Assembly (NCBI GenBank): GCA_949775045.1 | Contig: OX459106.1 | Coordinates: forward strand, 4,769,384-4,833,383 | Source: Metridium senile | Taxonomy: Eukaryota > Cnidaria > Anthozoa > Actiniaria > Metridiidae | DNA length: 64,000 nucleotides | Reading direction: 5' to 3' | Shown here: piece by piece, positions 1 through 10,400 of the stretch | Position numbering within the stretch: position 1 is the stretch's first letter | Layout of the letters: every line of letters starts with the position of its first letter | Made by a program: the position numbers and the translations under genes | Notes under the pieces: generated by a model | Database searches by the model: none | What the model was told of the DNA's origin: nothing | What the model saw: the letters and a program-made list of their open reading frames with translations, nothing else

Positions 1-166
1 TCTTCACTTAAGTAATTAATAGCTGCTAAAGTAGTACTAGTAGGATAGTGGCGGTTTGCGGATGAATGGTTAGTCTATTTCTTTCGTGCATTTATATGGT
101 TGGTGAGTACATACAATCTTGGCCATGCCCTTGCATGATTGATTTTGCTCGACCCAGTTGCGTTAC
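1..166. other. Flank left of the LTR retrotransposon
   Basis: No gene is visible. The last 40 bases before the retrotransposon resemble a stretch near 31140-31175 (both have TTTGCTCGACC followed by TTGCGTTA), so the retrotransposon probably inserted into an older dispersed repeat. Confidence 0.4.
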
Positions 167-296
167 TGTAATGACGTAGCTATATCACGTGACTATGTTG
201 AAGCACACGCTCGAGTGGTAGCTTGTACCTCGGTGTGTTTGTGATTAAATTCAGTTCAGCCGATCGTGTGGTTTCAGTATCTTTTAAGATATTACA
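167..296 (+). repeat. 5' LTR of the Gypsy element
   Basis: 130-bp terminal repeat, apparently identical to 4491-4620. It starts TG and ends CA. The leader that follows begins TTGGCGACGAGGAT at 297, where a primer-binding site is expected. Confidence 0.93.
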
Positions 297-355
297 TTGG
301 CGACGAGGATAAAGTAAAGATACGTCAACATTCTGTTAAATCAGGGAAGAGAATT

Positions 356-2257
356 ATGGCGACAATTGCGAATTTTGGCGGAGAAATTGAGCATTTCGAC
401 ATGGACGCCGATAAGTCAAGTTTAGCGGCAAGATGGCTTGAATGGAAATCGTCCGCTAGTTATATGATAAAGGCAAAAGGAATTACGACTCCAGCACAAA
501 AAGAGGCGACACTGTTACACACAGCTGGAAGGAAGCTGCAAAAAGTCTACGAAACTCTACCAGAACCGACCGGATTGCCGGATGATGCAAATGTTTTCGA
601 TAAAGCAATAGCAAAGTTGGATCGCTACTTCGCGGTAAACGTCAACCAGCCCTTCGAACGGCATAAATTTCGTTCAATGCGTCAAGAATCATCTGAGTCA
701 ATAGCCCATTTTGTGTCCAGATTGAGGAGACAGGCAGATTTTTGTGGTTTCGGCGATACAAGAAATACACATGTGCGAGACCAACTCATCGAAGGTTGTT
801 TATCGCCGAAACTCCGATTAAAGCTTCTAGAGAAAGGCAACGAGTTATCTTTAGATGTTGCTCTACAGATGTCTAGCTGTTATGAGGCCGTAACTCAGCA
901 AGCCAACGAAATGCAAGCCGATAATGTCAACAAAATTGATGTGAAATTTAGTAGGAATCGTGCAAAGATGGCCGACCGACCACGTGACACAACTCACCAC
1001 AGGCAACCCAACAAAAAGGGAAAAGAGAGAAAATGCTGGAAATGCGGAAGAGAAGGACATTTATCCAAAGATTATTGTTGCCCTGCAAAGAAGGAAAAGT
1101 GCAGAAAGTGTGGTCGCATTGGTCATTTTGCTAAAGTGTGCAGAAGTAAAGACAGCCAGCAATCAAAGGTCTTCAGCCTAGAGAATAAAGAAAGCCCAGA
1201 CGATGAAATCTTTGCGATAAATCTAACCCCTGAGGAAGAACCAGAAGTGAAAGTCATTGTGGGAGGTCAAGAAGTCCATGTGTTAATCGACTCGGGTGCT
1301 TCATGCAATGTTATTGATCATCAACTTTGGAGGCAACTCCAAACGAATGGAATTATTTGCAGAAGCCAGTCTGAAAACAGGTCACTAAGGTCTTATGCAA
1401 CAGCTAACAAAGTTAAAGTTGAAACAAAGTTCTGGTCTACAGTTGAGCTTGGTGGCAAGTCTTTAACCGACGTTGAATTCCTGGTGATTGCAGACAAAGG
1501 CAGACCCATCCTCGGGAGAAAAACAGCAATGGAACTTGGAGTGCTAGAGATCAAGTTACCCGAATCTGAAGTGAATCTCGTAGAGAGTGAGTTCCCGGAA
1601 CTGTTTAGCGACAAAGTTGGAAAGTTGACAAATTATTCTGTTGAACTGCATCTCAAACCTGATGCAAAGTTTGTAGCACAGCCGTGTAGACGTGTACCAT
1701 ATAGTCTTCGAGACAAAGTAGAGAAGAAACTGATGGAGTTGGAGGATATGGATATCATCGAGAAAGTGGAAGGCCCAACGCCATGCTTTAGCCCGATAGT
1801 TGTTGTTCCTAAGCAGAATGGAGACATCAGAATATGTGTCGATATGAGAATGGCTAATACAGCTATTGAGCGTTCAAGACACCCCATACCTACTATCGAT
1901 GATGTGCTGAGTGAGCTCAGTGGCAACACTGTGTTTACAAAATTAGATCTAACCATGGGATTCCATCAACTAGAGCTGAAAGAAGGTATCTCAAGAGAAG
2001 TCACAACCTTCACAACACATGCAGGCCTTTTCAGATACAAACGTCTAATGTTTGGCTTCTGCTCAGCGCCGGAATTGTACCAACATGTTATCAATCAAGT
2101 TCTTCATGGAGCGGGATGTGTGGGATGTCAAAACATATCTGACGATATTGTGGTCTATGGTAAAGATGTAGCAGAACATGATGAAAGGCTGAAAAAGGTC
2201 CTACACACCCAGAGGTTTGACCCTGAACAAGAAGAAATGTGTCTTCCGGATGAATGA
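356..2257 (+). pseudogene. Gypsy gag-protease-reverse transcriptase, open up to a frameshift
   Basis: The likely start is the ATG at 356, since the open frame before it runs into the LTR and leader. The N-terminal part is a gag capsid-like region. Two zinc knuckles follow (about 1034-1078 and 1099-1141); the second is a clean CX2CX4HX4C and the first has one extra residue before its last Cys. A retropepsin-type aspartic protease motif (DSGAS) lies near 1289. Reverse transcriptase follows, with its polymerase Asp pair in the context ISDD near 2141, in place of the usual YxDD. Shortly after this motif the frame is lost and the product ends out of frame at 2257, while the homologous thumb and RNase H continue in another frame from about 2217. 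The gene is therefore broken as it stands. Confidence 0.9.
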
Positions 2258-3047
2258 GATTGAGTTTATGGGACATTTGCTGTCTGAGAAAGGCATAGGC
2301 CCTACAGAGTCCCGAGTGAAAGCACTACAAGAAGCAAGGGAGCCAAAGGACAGCTCAGAAGTCAGAAGTTTCCTAGGCTTAGTGAATTTCAGCGCACGAT
2401 ATATCAGCAACCTGTCCACAAAAGCAGAACCATTGAGGAGATTAACACAGAAGAATACACCCTTTGTGTGGGAAAGGGATCAAAAGAAAGCCTTCACTGA
2501 GTTGAAGAATAGCCTCACAGATGTGGATACACTTGCCTGCTTTAACCCTGCAATGAAGACGAGAGTTGTTGCTGATGCCAGCCCTGTAGGACTAGGGGCA
2601 GTGTTATTACAGGAACATGAGAAAGGAGTGTGGAAAACTGTTTGTTATGCAAGCAAGAGCTTATCTGATGTCGAAAGAAGGTACTCGCAAACCGAAAAGG
2701 AGGCGTTAGCTTTAGTCTGGTCAGTCGAGAGATTTCAAGTTTACCTCCTGGGTAGAGAGTTTGAGCTGGTCACCGACCATAAGCCTCTTGAAATTATCTA
2801 TTCGCCCAAGTCAAAGCCAAGTGCACGTATTGAGAGGTGGGTACTTCGGTTACAGCCCTATCATTTCAATGTGGTCTACAAACCTGGTAAGGAGAACATT
2901 GCTGACACTCTATCAAGATTGCCTCACAGGAGTGAGGGAAAGGACTTTGATGATACTGTGAATTATGTGAATTTCATAACTGTGAAAGCTGTTCCTAAGG
3001 CAATGACCGCAGCAGAAATTGAGAAAGTGGCCCTGAATGACAAATAA
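2217..3047 (+). pseudogene. Gypsy reverse transcriptase C-terminus and RNase H
   Basis: This segment continues pol in the shifted frame. It opens with the conserved region after the polymerase site (LTLNxKKC-like, then FMGHLLSEKGI), followed by the connection domain and an RNase H domain. RNase H is marked by DASPVGLGAVL near 2574, the Glu-containing SQTEKEALALVW, VTDHKPLE near 2769 and ADTLSRL near 2911. It ends at an in-frame TAA (3045-3047). The next base begins an ATG-led frame in the same register that codes for integrase, so this stop is the second break in pol. Confidence 0.9.
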
Positions 3048-4313
3048 ATGGAGCAGTTAAGACAAGCTATTCAAACTGGAAGATGGGAAGGAACTGGATG
3101 TTCAGAGTATCTACATGTAGCCAATGAATTGTGTGTCGTGGGTGGCATAGTTATGAGAGGAACCCGTATGCTGATCCCAAAGAGTCTCAGAGCGACAGTG
3201 TTGACCATTGGACATGAAGGACACCTAGGCGTAGTAAGCATGAAACAGAGACTGCGTACTAAGGTGTGGTGGCCGAAGATGGAGAAAGATGTTGAGAAGT
3301 TTGTAAAGCTCTGTGATGCATGTCAACTAGTGAGCAGACCTGATCCTCCAGAACCTCTGGCAAGCACAGAGCTACCAGAAGGACCTTGGCGTGCAGTTGC
3401 AATTGATTACCTGGGACCGTTACCCTCAGGTGAGAACATACTAGTAGCTGTAGACTACTATAGCAGATACTACGAGACAGCAGTTGTAAGGACGGTTACA
3501 TCTGAGAAGACAATAGAATGCTTGGAGGCCATATTTGCAAGGCATGGACTGCCCGAAGTAATCGTTAGTGATAATGGTCCAAACCTTGTCTCAGAGAAGT
3601 TTGAAGCATACATGACAGAAAATGGAATTAAGCATCGACGTGTAACCGCTCGATATGCGCAAGCAAATGGTGAAGTAGAAAGGCAGAATAGGTCAATTCT
3701 GAAACGATTGCAGTTGGCACAGGCAGAAGGGAAGGACTGGAGAAGAGAACTAGTCAGGTACATGGCTGCGTACAGAACAACGCCTCACCAGACAACTGGA
3801 CAGACACCAGCATTCCTTCTGATGGGCCGACATCCAAGAACAAAATTACCTGAACTGTCACAACCAGTGCTGGGTGATGAAGAAACAAGAGACAGAGACC
3901 AACTGATGAAATTCAAGTGCAAACAGTATGCAGATGCTGCAAGAAATGCCAAGATGAGTGAGGTAGAACAAGGTGATCTTGTACTCATGAAGCAAGATAA
4001 GAAAAACAAACTGACTACTACATTTGAACCTCATCTGTACAAGGTAAAGAATAAGAAAGGAAATCAAGTTGTTGTGTCTGATAGCGACAATCCCGCAAGG
4101 GTGTTATACAGAAACACAACTCAAGTTAAACGATATCAATCAGCTGATGAACAACCAAACAACCTAAGTGCTAAGCAAGAAGAAGATGTTACTCCTACTT
4201 CCATTGAGAATGACACAGCAGATAACTCAGGAAGTACTGATACCCAAACCGAAGATGTATCAAGGCGTTATCCACAGAGGATTCGCAAGGCACCAGATAG
4301 ACTGAACCTTTAA
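3048..4313 (+). pseudogene. Gypsy integrase region of pol
   Basis: Integrase joins element DNA into the genome. The N-terminal HHCC zinc-binding domain is visible (GHEGHLG, then CDACQ, about 3213-3340). The DDE catalytic core follows: the first Asp is in AIDYLGP, the second in SDNGPN near 3567, and the Glu in NGEVERQN near 3669. A C-terminal domain and a basic tail (RYPQRIRKAPDRL) end the frame at 4313. It is in register with the RNase H segment and separated from it only by one stop codon. The ATG at 3048 follows that stop directly, but independent translation is unlikely. Confidence 0.9.
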
Positions 4314-4490
4314 GGACTTTGAACATCAACGTTGATATTGAACATTTCAAAAAACTGTTTATATGAACTTGAGATATGTTATGTACCTTTATACTAAGGA
4401 CTCTCAGGAACATTTTGTTTTGTATTTGTTAATAGTTATCCAGTAATTTAATTGCTTATGAGTATTCACTCTTTAGAAGGAAAAAAGGGA

Positions 4491-4620
4491 TGTAATGACG
4501 TAGCTATATCACGTGACTATGTTGAAGCACACGCTCGAGTGGTAGCTTGTACCTCGGTGTGTTTGTGATTAAATTCAGTTCAGCCGATCGTGTGGTTTCA
4601 GTATCTTTTAAGATATTACA
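4491..4620 (+). repeat. 3' LTR of the Gypsy element
   Basis: 130 bp, apparently identical to the 5' LTR, and followed at 4621 by the second copy of the GTTAC target duplication. Confidence 0.93.
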
Positions 4621-4828
4621 GTTACCATAGTTGTTATTCCTATGCCTTTTCTCGAGCCAACAATTTAAAGTTTGCAGTCTAATAGTTTGCTGTCCAATAT
4701 CGCCAAATAATGGATATCTACATGACAATAACACGGAGATTGAAGGATGTTTTGGGTATAATAATTGGTGTTACGTAGACATCGTATCATATCAGACCAG
4801 TTGTTTTAATAGTGATGCTTGATGTAAA

Positions 4829-6867
4829 TTATAGCGGAGCTCCGCGCGGGCCGAAGGCCCGCGCAAGCGGAGCACCATAGTTAAGAAAAAATGGTAACCC
4901 ATCGAGTTGATTTTTCATGGACACCACATAGGATCGCGGGCGCGGGCGCGCACGTCCGTACAACGGCGTCCGTGCCCATCGCGATGCTGATTGGCTGTTA
5001 CATTTCGGCGGGAAAGAGAGAGCCCGATCGAAAGCAGGTTGTTCTTTTATCGACAAAAAAAGTCAAACAAACAACAACAAAATACAATATTTAAAATAAC
5101 AACTGAGAAAGATGAACATCGAAGAAAACAAAGATAGTTTTGGCCGAAGAAGAAAATAAACTTGGAAATTTAACAGTAGAAAAGAAAACGACTGAAAGGC
5201 CAAGAAAACGTCTGTAGCTTCTTGGATGAATAAAGAAGAAAATAAACTTGAAGGAGACAAAAATGAGGAAACTTAACTAAAGAAAAGGAAAATAATGAAA
5301 GGCCAAGAACACGTGTCTGTGGATACAATTTCGTAGAAGAATAAAGACTACAGCAACGTAAAAGATTTGAAAAAGAAGCGACTTTATTCGCGTTATGAAA
5401 ACTATCTTCAAAATGCTTCCTTCAGCTCACAGTTTATTTATGGATTTTCAAGCTTGGCAGTTTAACTATGACCCATGTTTAATTCATCAAAACTGATTCA
5501 AGTACATACATGTATTTGTCAAAATATTATCGATGTCATTGAGAAGAAGAAAACCTCAGGAAAATAATCACCGATAAAGTAAGTTCAACGAATTATTTTT
5601 TCAAGTCAGTTTTTTGAGAGAAAAATTGTTTGATAACGAGCGGGAAAAAACACCTAAAAACTTGAAATAATTAAGCTTCAAGAAAGGAAAAATCCTTTCT
5701 CTTTTTTATTATATACGATTATATAAAAAAAAAGTTTTATCTCCTAGCTTTAGATTTACTTTTATTTCGTTGCCTTTGGTCGATTCAAAAAGAGATTTAT
5801 TCATTACGTACTTTTTACAAACTCATAAACGGTAAACATTAAAGATTAATTAAAATACAAACATAATTCAAAATTGGTTGAATATTGTTGTTTATTTAGC
5901 AATATTGACTATTTTACTAAACGAGCCTGTTTTTTTACAGAACAAAATTATGTTTAATTTTACACAAACTTTTTCATAATAAAATACCTTGTTTTAAGAT
6001 CATTTTCTTTTCAAATTGATCCTGTGTTGGTTGATACTTGAGGTCTTTAATTCCACTTCAAAAGCACTTTCAGGTCGTTTGTGTTTTGTTTGAATTTTGA
6101 AGATTTGCCATAACTACTTTTTTAAATAGTAAATCTAATGCGATGAAAAGGGTTTTTTTTATATAGAAATGTTCTAGAAATCCGTTTTATTCCTTTTAAT
6201 ACATAGTTACCAATTTTCAATTTTCTCATCAGTTATTTCAAGACCCCCCTTTTTTGTCAATATGAAGCTCAAAATCTTGATTTTTCTCAGCGTTTTGTCT
6301 TGTGTTTGAATCGAATTTGAAGGTGCCATGGCGTTCGCAAACACGCCAATGTACGCGTGTCGTGACACAAAGTCACGCTGTCACGAAGTTTTCTGTGATT
6401 TGAACTCAAAAAGTAAAATCTAAAAATTCATTTCTTTCAAAAACGCGTGAATACCCCTAATTTTGTTTCTCTAGAAAAGTTATAGTGATATCGAAGTTTT
6501 TTTCTAGGCTCATATTTTATAAACAAAAATTGTTTGGTTTGGATTTTTAGTCAATAATTCATCATGCACATAAAATACCTTATTATTGAAAAATATAGTA
6601 CGTTGTATGCGTGATAAATAAGATTTTTGAGTTTTTATCGAAAATATATATATCGCAGATTATTATTTGCTCATAAAGTAAATAAAATTAAAAGTCCGTT
6701 CCACCTCTATCTATGATTTTGTAGTTGTCTTTTGCGGTACTGATAACTAAAAAAATTACAGTTAAGATTGGGCATGGCACAAAAACTATTTACACTCACA
6801 TATTGATGTTGTAATAACAATTTAAACTGGGAGCTCCGCTATTAGGTATTACCTAATTTGTATATTA
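4829..6867 (+). mobile_element. Non-autonomous 'GGAGCTCCGC' element, copy 1
   Basis: About 2 kb long. It starts with ATAGCGGAGCTCC followed by a GC-rich palindrome, and ends with GGAGCTCCGCTATTAGG and then TAGGTATTACCTA. The outer ends are inverted copies of about 13 bp. The interior shows no transposase frame. It matches copies at 14342-16417 (same strand) and 16443-18175 (opposite strand). Small open frames inside it are conserved only as repeat DNA. Confidence 0.75.
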
Positions 6868-6891
6868 ATTTAAGATGTCATACTCTTAACC

Positions 6892-7360
6892 GGTCATCAT
6901 TCACTTTCTGCCAGCTGCATACCAAAGCCGTTCAAAATATCACAACAACATCCAAGGTTTTCCAAATATAGGTAATTTCTTTGATAAACGTCTCTTGCGA
7001 TCTGTTTACATATTCTAAGCATGTTAAAATTGATTACCATTTCAAATTCATTGAGTTATTTCTGCTGGATGAGTATTCAAAACTAAACTAAATCATTCTG
7101 TTGTCTTATAGAGTGTAGGAACTCGATTACATTAGGTATGATAAGTTATATTTTTATTGAAAGTACAAATTAACTGTATAGTATAATCAGATAATATTAT
7201 TTAGTTTAACAGTTGATATATATTGTGCGACAGTTATACATATATTTCGTGTTGGAAATTTGTATTTAAATGGTCTGGATAGGTTGGTATCACAGAAGAA
7301 AACATCAATTTGCTGATATTGATGTGTGTATTGAGTACTATAGTACAGTAAACTAACAGC
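6892..7360 (+). promoter_or_regulatory. Conserved 5' flank of receptor gene A
   Basis: This block, starting GGTCATCATTCACTTTCTG, recurs upstream of gene B (31363) and gene C (about 42656), in each case ending at the signal-peptide ATG. Conservation of non-coding DNA at the same place in all three genes suggests it holds the promoter and 5' untranslated region. No TATA box or start site could be fixed by eye. Confidence 0.5.
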
Positions 7361-7427
7361 ATGTCCTGTGTCTTGTGTCTTACTATCTATGGATTCCTTG
7401 GTCTGTGCTCGTTACTTCCGCCATTAG
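7361..7427 (+). CDS. Gene A exon 1, signal peptide
   Basis: Codes for MSCVLCLTIYGFLGLCSLL and a few more residues, a hydrophobic secretion signal. It ends at a GTAAGT donor in phase 1. Length (67 nt) and sequence are nearly the same in genes B and C. Confidence 0.88.
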
Positions 7428-10400
7428 GTAAGTTGTAACGATGAAGAAATACTGCTTAATCGATAAATAAACTGAATAGAAAAAAATATATAATGAAATT
7501 GTAAATAATATTTACTAACGCAATAACTAAAAAAATAGAAAAATAAAAAAATATATATTATTAATTGAATTATAGATAGTTATTATTGCTGTGATTTATC
7601 CCAAAAAAAAAGCTTAAGAGACACCGCGAATAAAATTAATTAATTACTTTGTGGTATTCGTAGTATTAATTCCTTACAGGGAATGACATAATAAATTGAT
7701 AAAATCTCCAAGAATTGAAAGAATACAGATGGTCACAAACCAACATCAAGAAACTCAAACCATTTCCTTATACAACATATATAGCGATAGTTTTCTTCGT
7801 TCAAATTAGGTGTGCACTCTGTATTCACACAATTCTGCCTTGTATTCTTGTCAATAGATGCTGTGGCTCGATTCACTCGAGTTCCTCCAAGTAAACTGTA
7901 CGTCGTGAAAGGACAAACCGCCAGGTTCGTGTGGGATTACCATGTTGATGACAGAAATAAAGAATTTTATTCACGGTCACCAAGATGGTTCTTTTATGAC
8001 ACCGTAAGTCATAAATATATAGGATATGATAACAGATCTAATTCATGGAAATTTACAATTGATAATGAATGTCCACGCCGGTTACTTAAGCCCACAGTAC
8101 GAGTAAGTAGAGAGTCAACAGCTACGTTGCTTATTACTAATGTAACTAAGGCTGATAATGGTAACTATGGATGTGTCCTGGTTTTACCAAATGGAAGATT
8201 TCATAAGAGTACAGCACAGCTTATTGTTACAGGTACGTATATTTTTGATGATAAGACGGAAAATATATTAACAAAATTATTTAAATAAATACATAAAATG
8301 ATCTTGAATTCTCAAAATTTACCTTAATTATTAAATAACTTTTATATCAAAAAATAAAACTAATCATCAAAATAGTAATCACTAATTGGTTGATTTTTAA
8401 TGACTTACTTTTTTTTATTGATTTGATTTTATCTATTACACTTTTTTGCATGGAGTACCTTATAAAAATACCGAATAAATATTCTTGATAAACATTTAAA
8501 ACATTTTTCTCCATTAATAGTGTATTTTCCCCGGTAAAGAAATAACTATTTTAACTACGATAGTCATTTCATTTATGATAGAAACTCAAAACGTTTCCGT
8601 ACGGTAACACGGCTTAAAAACCGCTGATTGAAGTGCGCGTGCGCATCATTTTAATCCACAGTTTTGGTGGGCTCAAATAAGCCACGAAGTGCGCAATATT
8701 TTGTCAAGAACTATGTTTTTTTGAGTTATTTCACTGTTTTTACTGTTAATTCATTAATTCACTAATTCACTGTTTTCACTGTTTCGAATCCAAAAATTTT
8801 CTTTAACTTTCGTTTATGAAAGCTATGGATGTAAGTCATGATTCTCATCCGGAATGTTCATCAATAATACAATAAATTCTAGTGATCATGATGATGACTG
8901 ATGTGAAGAGCTTGGTTGAGTAAACGTACGGCACAGGTTAGCTTAAATTGCTTTTAACAAATAGTACAAATAGATATTGAACATTAGTTACTTCTTTTAG
9001 ACGGATATGAAGTAGCAATCAAAATGAAAACATTTGGATAGTTCAATATTGGCCATTTCACAGCCTTCTATGGCACGAGCGTCCGCTATTTTGTATTTCA
9101 AATGTTCGCAAATGCACCGCGGTTTTTAAGCTATCTATGGATTAATTTGGTAGTCTGTGCCACAGGGAGCCCGGCTTTGTTTCGCTTTTATATGAAATAA
9201 ATTGGCAATGAAATAAAATCTATTATAATCATGAGAGCCTTTGGGTTTCCTGTGCTGTATTTAATCCTTAGAGTTTCCGGTAATCAGTATAGTGTGTAGC
9301 CGTTGGTAACTTGAGAGCACTTTGAAATTCAATCCTAACGTATTAGTGTAACGCACACCCAATAAACACACAGAAATAGAGAAGGGATGAAACAGAGCGA
9401 GTTTGTCGTTAGATGTGCCCCAGCAGTTGATGGGACCAGTGTTAATTGGCTGTACAGAGTGGGGGGAAATATCATCCCATCGTTTCGACTCAAATGCATA
9501 TTCATTTATGAATATGCATCATAATTATTGTGCACAAGGGGCAGTTGATGAAAATCTCTAATGCCAATGACTTGCAGGCCTCCAAAAACTAAATAATTTC
9601 CTCTAATCTTCCTCGTTATGTACTCTAGTGACTCAATTATATGTTTACTAAGCATGGAAATCTCGTCAATAACCAGCGTTTCTGCATCTATCCACCTTTC
9701 ACAGGCCAAATCCTTATTAGACTTTACGAGTCCAAGAAGACTCGTAAAAGACCCGCAAAAGAATGGAGAGTTGTTGTGCAAGCAATTCCAGTACTACATG
9801 CCGGACTTTGATAAACTTTAAACTGATATCGATTTATATAATTATCAGCGCTGAATAGCGGCAAGCGATTAAACATATTAAATACGGTATTTTTATTTTA
9901 AACTGTCAGAAATCTGTCGAAATCTATTGTTTGTAAAGTGATATTCAACAGACAAGACACGCTTCAAGAGCCAACTGGTCCCATCAACTGCTGGTCCACA
10001 TATTTTTAAAGCGCATCTTATATATATTACTGTTTTGTGTCTCCCAGACGATATATTTAAACAAACAAACCATGCTGTCGTTAAATTTGATTATCATACA
10101 ATCCTTTAGTCATTAATTTGAAGAAGAATTACGCGGGTGGATTTTTTAAGGCCGGATTTAAAAAAGGTACTCAAATCTGTTTCATCCCTTCTCTATTTCT
10201 GTGTGTATATTGGGTGTGCGTTACTCTAATACGTTACGCTAATGCGCTCTCAAGTTACCAACGGCACACACAGGTCAGTAACGCTAATCCATTACCGGAA
10301 ACTCTAAGTATTAAATACAGCACAGGAAACCCAAAGGCTCTCATGATTATAATAGATTTTATTTCATTGTATAATTTATTTCATATCAAAGCGACACAAA

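Larger units (their letters stand above)
167..4620 (+). mobile_element. Ty3/Gypsy LTR retrotransposon, full length but with broken pol
   Basis: A complete LTR retrotransposon. Two 130-bp LTRs (167-296 and 4491-4620) begin TGTAATGACG and end GATATTACA, and I see no difference between them. The element is flanked by the 5-bp target duplication GTTAC (162-166 and 4621-4625). A purine-rich tract just before the 3' LTR (about 4475-4490) is the likely polypurine tract. The internal region codes in order for gag with zinc knuckles, protease, reverse transcriptase, RNase H and integrase, which is the Ty3/Gypsy order. The frame is interrupted once by a frameshift (about 2190-2256) and once by an in-frame TAA (3045-3047). 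Identical LTRs imply recent insertion, so the breaks either came with the source copy or are very new. Confidence 0.95.

Noticed and set aside
4829..5094. Small frames in the GC-rich start of the 'GGAGCTCCGC' element
   Set aside because: They recur in every copy only because the DNA repeats, and they shift frame between copies.
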